Of a stretch of DNA of 9,651 bases, positions 6,313-9,651 are shown in pieces. The DNA lies in assembly GCA_049515555.1 (NCBI GenBank), contig JBEKTY010000240.1:1-9651 (forward strand), given 5' to 3'. The first letter of the stretch is position 1. Each line of letters opens with the position of its first letter. The notes under the pieces are model-generated. The model did no database searches. It was not told the DNA's origin and was given only the letters and a program-made list of their open reading frames with translations. The position numbers and the translations under genes were made by a program. The stretch comes from JBEKTY01 sp049515555. GTDB lineage: Bacteria > Planctomycetota > Planctomycetia > Pirellulales > Thermoguttaceae.

Positions 6313-7863
6313 ATGGACTACTTGGCGCATCGCCCCCAGAGCTACGAGGGCCAAGGCGACTCGCATCTTCCTCGCATCGTGAAGAACCTTCGGCGGAAAC
6401 TCTCGGAGACGCAGGGCGACTTCGCCCACGACACTCTCCGTCTGCCCTCCCGGGCGCTCGGCGACCTCGCCGGCATCCTGGTCGACTTTGCCGAAGATCT
6501 CCACAACGGCACCGGGATATGGGCAGCCTACGAACGCTACAACACCGAGTTCTTCGGCGCTGCCCTGCCATTGACCCCGGCGGAAAACGGCGGCGGCACC
6601 GGATTGCGTCCCGACCGCTTCCGCCACTTCCTCCGGATCTTGTACCCGGTGCTCATCGACGGGCTGGTCATCTCGCCGACGCACCAGGATCTCCATCGCA
6701 TCGCCGATGCCGCCTGCGCCCTGCTATCCGATGCCTTCGCCGAAGTCTCCAAGGATTCGGGCGTAAAGGCGTTCCTCCAGAGTCCCAACACGCACGGCTG
6801 GGACGTGAAGCGGAAGCTGGTCTGGCTCGGCACGCACTCCTTCATGTTTCGTACGATGTTCGCCCGCTACATGGAGGAGCAGTCTCCCGGCGGCTCGGAC
6901 ATCCCGCACACCGACGACTTCGTCTGCCAGGAATGCACCCGCTGGTCAGGGCTGGGAGCCATCGACATCCTCGCTGGAGCCCTCGACATCCCGGACGACG
7001 ACCGCAGGGACTTGCGGAACTGGTACGAGCGGCACGCCTCTTTCTACAGGCTGGTGTCGGTCAGCAGCGAGGCGTTGCAGGCGGTGAATCTCGTCAACGA
7101 CCAGCCCTACCGGATCAGGATCGACATGAGGCGGCATCCGTTCAGGCGAGGTCAGGTCGTCTTCGGAAGCCTCGTCCCGTGGCGCGGGGAGTGGTACTGG
7201 TCGGGCGCGCAGCGGCTCGTGGGCGATGCCTCGAAGGTCGATGCCGACGACCTGAAGAAGAAGATGAAACGCCAGAGCAGCGCCATCGTGTGCCGCTACT
7301 CGAAGGACTACGAAGCGATGGTGCGGGAACGGATGTCCGCCCTGCATGAGCAGATGCTCGCTTTCCACGGCGGCAAGGATCTGGTCGTCTATCCGGACGG
7401 CTTGTCGATGGCGGCGGACTGGCAAAGGGAAATCCGGTGGCAATGGGAGCAGAGGCCACAGCAGGAGGTGGACGAGGTCGTCCGAAAGCACGGGCTGAAG
7501 GAGGGTCGCCCGGAGATCAAGCTCCCGCAAGACCTGCTGGAGGAGAAGGATGGTCTCGGCGTGTTCCTCAACCCCGACGAGGGCAAGGAGATCATGTCGC
7601 ATTTCACGACTCTCGTCGCTGGGCTGAGGAAGAAGGGCGAGGGTTTGACAGGAGACGAGGCGGATTCGATTCGTGGGCTCGTCGAGTCGCCTTCCATCAG
7701 CCCGAGGTTCGTCAGGCGGGTGCTGGAGGAACACGGCGACGAGTCGGTCAAGGAAGCGTTCGTACTGAGGGGCGACTTGCCGGGCTACTGGCTAGACTGC
7801 CTGCTGCGGAGCTGCAAGGGCCAATACTACCGGAAATGCTACCCGTCGTTGTCGGTGGTGTGA
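6313..7863 (+). CDS. Conserved-looking protein of unknown function (possibly DUF3843-type)
   Basis: The protein has 516 residues; ATG at 6313 with GGAAAGGAA upstream. It is soluble, with no signal peptide or membrane segment. The N-terminal third is mostly helical (a segment near 55-80, then 'FRHFLRILYPVLIDGLV' at 103-119). The central part is rich in tryptophan, histidine and arginine: 'DDFVCQECTRWSGLGAIDIL' (201-220), 'WYERHASFYRL' (237-247), 'VFGSLVPWRGEWYWSGAQ' (283-300). Then come 'DLVVYPDGLSMAADWQ' (356-371), 'VFLNPDEGKEIMSHF' (417-431) and an ending 'LLRSCKGQYYRKCYPSLSVV'. These blocks look conserved and recall a family of uncharacterised proteins that I remember as DUF3843; I could not check this. 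No catalytic motif is recognised. It has its own promoter and is followed 12 bases later by the DUF1848 gene, so the two form an operon and probably act together. Confidence 0.75.
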   Translation: MDYLAHRPQSYEGQGDSHLPRIVKNLRRKLSETQGDFAHDTLRLPSRALGDLAGILVDFAEDLHNGTGIWAAYERYNTEFFGAALPLTPAENGGGTGLRPDRFRHFLRILYPVLIDGLVISPTHQDLHRIADAACALLSDAFAEVSKDSGVKAFLQSPNTHGWDVKRKLVWLGTHSFMFRTMFARYMEEQSPGGSDIPHTDDFVCQECTRWSGLGAIDILAGALDIPDDDRRDLRNWYERHASFYRLVSVSSEALQAVNLVNDQPYRIRIDMRRHPFRRGQVVFGSLVPWRGEWYWSGAQRLVGDASKVDADDLKKKMKRQSSAIVCRYSKDYEAMVRERMSALHEQMLAFHGGKDLVVYPDGLSMAADWQREIRWQWEQRPQQEVDEVVRKHGLKEGRPEIKLPQDLLEEKDGLGVFLNPDEGKEIMSHFTTLVAGLRKKGEGLTGDEADSIRGLVESPSISPRFVRRVLEEHGDESVKEAFVLRGDLPGYWLDCLLRSCKGQYYRKCYPSLSVV

Positions 7864-7875
7864 GGGGTGCCGACA

Positions 7876-8775
7876 ATGATCATCAGCGCCAGCCGCAGAA
7901 CCGACATCCCGGCTTTCTATGCTGAGTGGATGGTTCGTCGTCTTCGGGAAGGGTACTGCACGGTCGCAAACCCGTACAATCGGAACCAGGTGACCTGGAT
8001 CTCGCTGAAGCCTGAGGACGTGGATGCGATCGTCTTCTGGACTCGCAACCCCCGTCCCCTGATGCCGTATCTCGACGAACTGGACTCCCAAGGATATCGG
8101 TACTACTTCCAGTTCACGATCCTCGGATACCCACGGGAACTCGACCTCACAGCTCCTCCTGCCGCAACCGCCGTCGAGGTGTTCCGCGAACTTGCGGAAC
8201 GACTGGGACCGAGTCGCACTATCTGGCGCTACGACCCTGTCGTCTTCACCGGCATGACTCCTCCGTCGTTCCACGAGGAGAACTTCCAGCAGTTGGCCGC
8301 GGCGCTCCGAGGCCATACCCGCAGGGTCGTCGTCAGCATCGTGGACATGTATCGGAAGATCGAGAAGCGGATGAAGACGCTGGCAGGGACACCGGCGGCA
8401 GTACGCCCCTGTGACGTAGCGGAGTTAGGGCCGCTGATGCGCAGGCTCGCCGGACTGGCGAGGGAGAGCGGGATGGAGATCGTCAGCTGCGCCGAGGAAG
8501 TGGATCTCCAACCGTTCGGCATCCTTCCCGGCAAGTGTGTGGACGATGGAGTACTCGCCGAGGCATTCGGCATCGAGGTTCTGGGAACGAAGGACCCGAC
8601 CCAGCGCAAGGCGTGCGGGTGCGTGGTCAGCCGGGACATCGGCATGTACGAATCGTGCCTGTTCGGTTGTCAGTACTGCTACGCGACAAAGAGCTTCGAC
8701 CAAGCGAAAGCCAACTTCTACTCCCACAACCCGGAGTCGCCTTCGCTGCTTGGCTGGCACGAGCCGCCAGGGTGA
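7876..8775 (+). CDS. DUF1848 family protein with C-terminal radical-SAM-type cluster
   Basis: The protein has 299 residues. The ATG at 7876 is preferred over GTG 7867 because it yields the usual DUF1848 N terminus 'MIISASRRTDIPAFY' and has GAGGGG (7862-7867) 8 bases upstream. Family blocks visible are 'IVFWTRNPRPLMPYL' (52-66), 'YYFQFTILGYPREL' (76-89), 'TIWRYDPVVFT' (115-125), and 'SCAEEVDLQPFGILPGKCVD' (204-223). The C terminus has C247, C249, 'SRDIGMYESC', and 'CLFGCQYCYA' giving C261-x3-C265-x2-C268, the exact spacing of the radical SAM 4Fe-4S cluster but at the opposite end of the protein. Pfam's description of this family notes the same resemblance. The barrel-like blocks before it recall spore-photoproduct-lyase relatives. 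It is probably a cytoplasmic Fe-S enzyme; the reaction is unknown. It is the second gene of an operon with the 516-residue protein. Confidence 0.9.
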   Translation: MIISASRRTDIPAFYAEWMVRRLREGYCTVANPYNRNQVTWISLKPEDVDAIVFWTRNPRPLMPYLDELDSQGYRYYFQFTILGYPRELDLTAPPAATAVEVFRELAERLGPSRTIWRYDPVVFTGMTPPSFHEENFQQLAAALRGHTRRVVVSIVDMYRKIEKRMKTLAGTPAAVRPCDVAELGPLMRRLAGLARESGMEIVSCAEEVDLQPFGILPGKCVDDGVLAEAFGIEVLGTKDPTQRKACGCVVSRDIGMYESCLFGCQYCYATKSFDQAKANFYSHNPESPSLLGWHEPPG

Positions 8776-8776
8776 T

Positions 8777-8841
8777 GGGCGGCAGACACATGGCAGTTGC
8801 TGCACTCGCGCTTTGCCGCCCCTCCTGCGGCGACTGGTTTT
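8777..8841 (+). terminator. GC-rich inverted repeats after the DUF1848 gene
   Basis: Immediately after the stop codon an 8-bp perfect inverted repeat, GGGCGGCA (8777-8784) and TGCCGCCC (8814-8821), encloses 29 bases. The right arm can instead form a second hairpin, GCCGC (8815-8819) with GCGGC (8827-8831), followed by gactgg and TTTT (8838-8841). The second form looks like a rough intrinsic terminator, though the T-run is short and offset. The two foldings exclude each other. Confidence 0.45.
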
Positions 8842-8849
8842 CAAAAGCA

Positions 8850-9335
8850 TCACCTTTTTCCCATGTCAGAAACTGGCTCGATATCTCTCATCTTGTCGTG
8901 CTCGAAGTTGTCGTGCGCCCACCGGGTCTTCTTCATTTGCTCCCAGACGCGAACTTCAGCCACGGCCCAGTTGTCTGAGGCGTTCGTGCCCTTTGTCCAG
9001 CGCGCACCGCACTGGAAGAAGTTCTGCGTGACCCATTCATCCACAAGCGCTGACAGGCTCTTTTCGCCGGTGTTGGGCAGGACACTGGCGCTGACGATTT
9101 TCTTCTTTGCAAGGTTGTTGCCCGTCTTGTAGACGTACTTGGCGTGCTTGTCGGCGACGCCCACGTCGACGCCGTCGAAGTAACCTTCCTTGACTTTGTC
9201 CGGGTTGAATCCGACGCAATTGAGCGTCACGTAATTCATCAGCGGCGGACGATATTCATGCCCTTTCGTTTTGCGACCGGCTCCGGGGCCCATGGCGGCA
9301 CGCTGCACCGGCACTTTGTAGAGCGCGTGCATCAT
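8850..9335 (-). CDS. Hypothetical lysine-rich protein of 161 residues
   Basis: The ORF runs from ATG 9335 to TGA at 8850. None of the possible starts (9335, 9332, 9293, 9239) has a convincing ribosome binding site, and the frame is open back to a stop at 9411-9413, so the true 5' end may be lost. The composition looks like real protein: an alternating, lysine-rich middle ('DKHAKYVYKTGNNLAKKKIV'), a segment 'SLSALVDEWVTQNFFQCG', and a charged C-terminal tail. There is no signal peptide, membrane segment or recognised motif. It converges on the DUF1848 gene with about 75 bases between them. It lies next to a transposase fragment, so it may be cargo or a truncated remainder of a larger gene. No function is proposed. 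Confidence 0.5.
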   Translation of the reverse strand: MMHALYKVPVQRAAMGPGAGRKTKGHEYRPPLMNYVTLNCVGFNPDKVKEGYFDGVDVGVADKHAKYVYKTGNNLAKKKIVSASVLPNTGEKSLSALVDEWVTQNFFQCGARWTKGTNASDNWAVAEVRVWEQMKKTRWAHDNFEHDKMRDIEPVSDMGKR

Positions 9336-9534
9336 GGAGATTGTACCGTCGCCGAGATTGAAGAAGCAACATTCCAGTCTTATGACTTGAAGCCTCGGCG
9401 ACGAGCCCGCTCACAATGGAGCCAGGCGATACTCGCTCGACACGTCGCGGCAGTTCAACCGCGAGCCAAGCCGCCGACCGTCGCGGTACTGCCGGATCGC
9501 GTAGATCGCCGGGGAAGCGGCGTAGGCGATGGCC
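9336..9534. other. Degraded sequence between the hypothetical gene and the transposase remnant
   Basis: Two overlapping minus-strand frames are open here, but neither continues the transposase nor shows a recognised motif. One of them (ending at 9411) reads 'YAIRQYRDGRRLGSRLN', which could be a scrap of a lost protein. I see no RNA gene, terminal inverted repeat or promoter of note. It appears to be decayed or rearranged DNA. Confidence 0.4.
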
Positions 9535-9651
9535 GGCGCGAGGAAACCGGGTTGCCCCCATCTTCCGCCACCATCGGAAGATGCTCGCTGCCGCAAATCT
9601 CGCCGTGTCGTGGTCAATTCCCACGCTCACCCAGCCTTGGTTGTTCGTCAC
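9535..9651 (-). pseudogene. ISAzo13-family transposase fragment (truncated at both visible ends)
   Basis: On the minus strand from the window edge, 39 residues match the DDE domain of ISAzo13-type (Rhodopirellula-type) transposases: 'NNQGWVSVGIDHDTARFA' followed by 'IFRWWRKMGATRFPRA'. In intact members this is followed by a strand carrying 'ADGGGSNG' and later by 'HFPPGTSKWNKIEH'; neither is present in any frame here. Similarity stops sharply at about 9535. The beginning of the transposase lies beyond the window or is lost. It is therefore a broken copy and not able to move by itself. Confidence 0.75.

Noticed and set aside
6171..7349. Plus-strand open frame overlapping the 516-residue protein
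   Set aside because: Its composition (arginine, proline, histidine, glycine) is that of a shifted frame; the 6313 frame has the promoter, ribosome binding site and conserved-looking blocks.
6946..7734. Minus-strand open frame inside the 516-residue gene
   Set aside because: Antisense shadow without start signal or recognisable domain.
9256..9534. Continuation of the transposase frame to 9256
   Set aside because: After about 9535 the translation no longer resembles any part of an ISAzo13 transposase, so only the first 39 residues are called.
1..9651. CRISPR arrays, tRNA or rRNA genes, complete insertion sequences
   Set aside because: I found no regularly spaced repeats, no cloverleaf-like segment and no conserved rRNA stretches by reading; the only mobile DNA is the broken transposase.

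Overview
The window is GC-rich, densely coding bacterial DNA. The mix of genes suggests a planctomycete-type bacterium: a SUMF1-like protein beside a radical SAM/SPASM enzyme, a secreted ThuA-domain protein, a large secreted TIM-barrel-like protein, a DUF1848 protein, and an ISAzo13-type transposase remnant. This placement is inference from gene content only; no rRNA or other phylogenetic marker is present.

Layout. (1) Positions 1-2720, plus strand: a tight three-gene operon with exactly one base between successive stop and start codons. It holds the 3' part of an unidentified gene, a radical SAM enzyme with a PqqD-like N-terminal region and a C-terminal SPASM domain, and a SUMF1/FGE-fold protein that lacks the canonical FGE cysteine pair. 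Its promoter lies before the window. (2) Positions 2803-6180, minus strand: a run of co-directional genes. In order of transcription they are a 635-residue secreted protein with glycoside-hydrolase-like architecture, a 69-residue secreted fragment-like ORF, a secreted ThuA-domain protein, and the C-terminal remnant of a short-chain dehydrogenase. (3) Positions 6181-6312: a divergent intergenic region with a convincing sigma-70-like promoter reading rightwards. (4) Positions 6313-8775, plus strand: a two-gene operon made of a 516-residue protein of unknown function and a DUF1848 protein whose C terminus carries a CX3CX2C motif of the radical SAM type. It is followed by GC-rich inverted repeats. 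(5) Positions 8850-9651, minus strand: a lysine-rich 161-residue hypothetical protein and, at the window edge, a broken piece of an ISAzo13-family transposase. This end looks like a decayed accessory junction.

How the genes may work together. In operon 1 the radical SAM enzyme has the architecture of a peptide- or protein-modifying maturase, and the SUMF1-like protein may be its partner or substrate. In operon 2 the unknown protein and the DUF1848 protein are closely spaced and probably act together. In the minus-strand run, the ThuA-domain protein and the large secreted protein both point to exported carbohydrate metabolism. The two plus-strand operons are the best candidates for undescribed biology.
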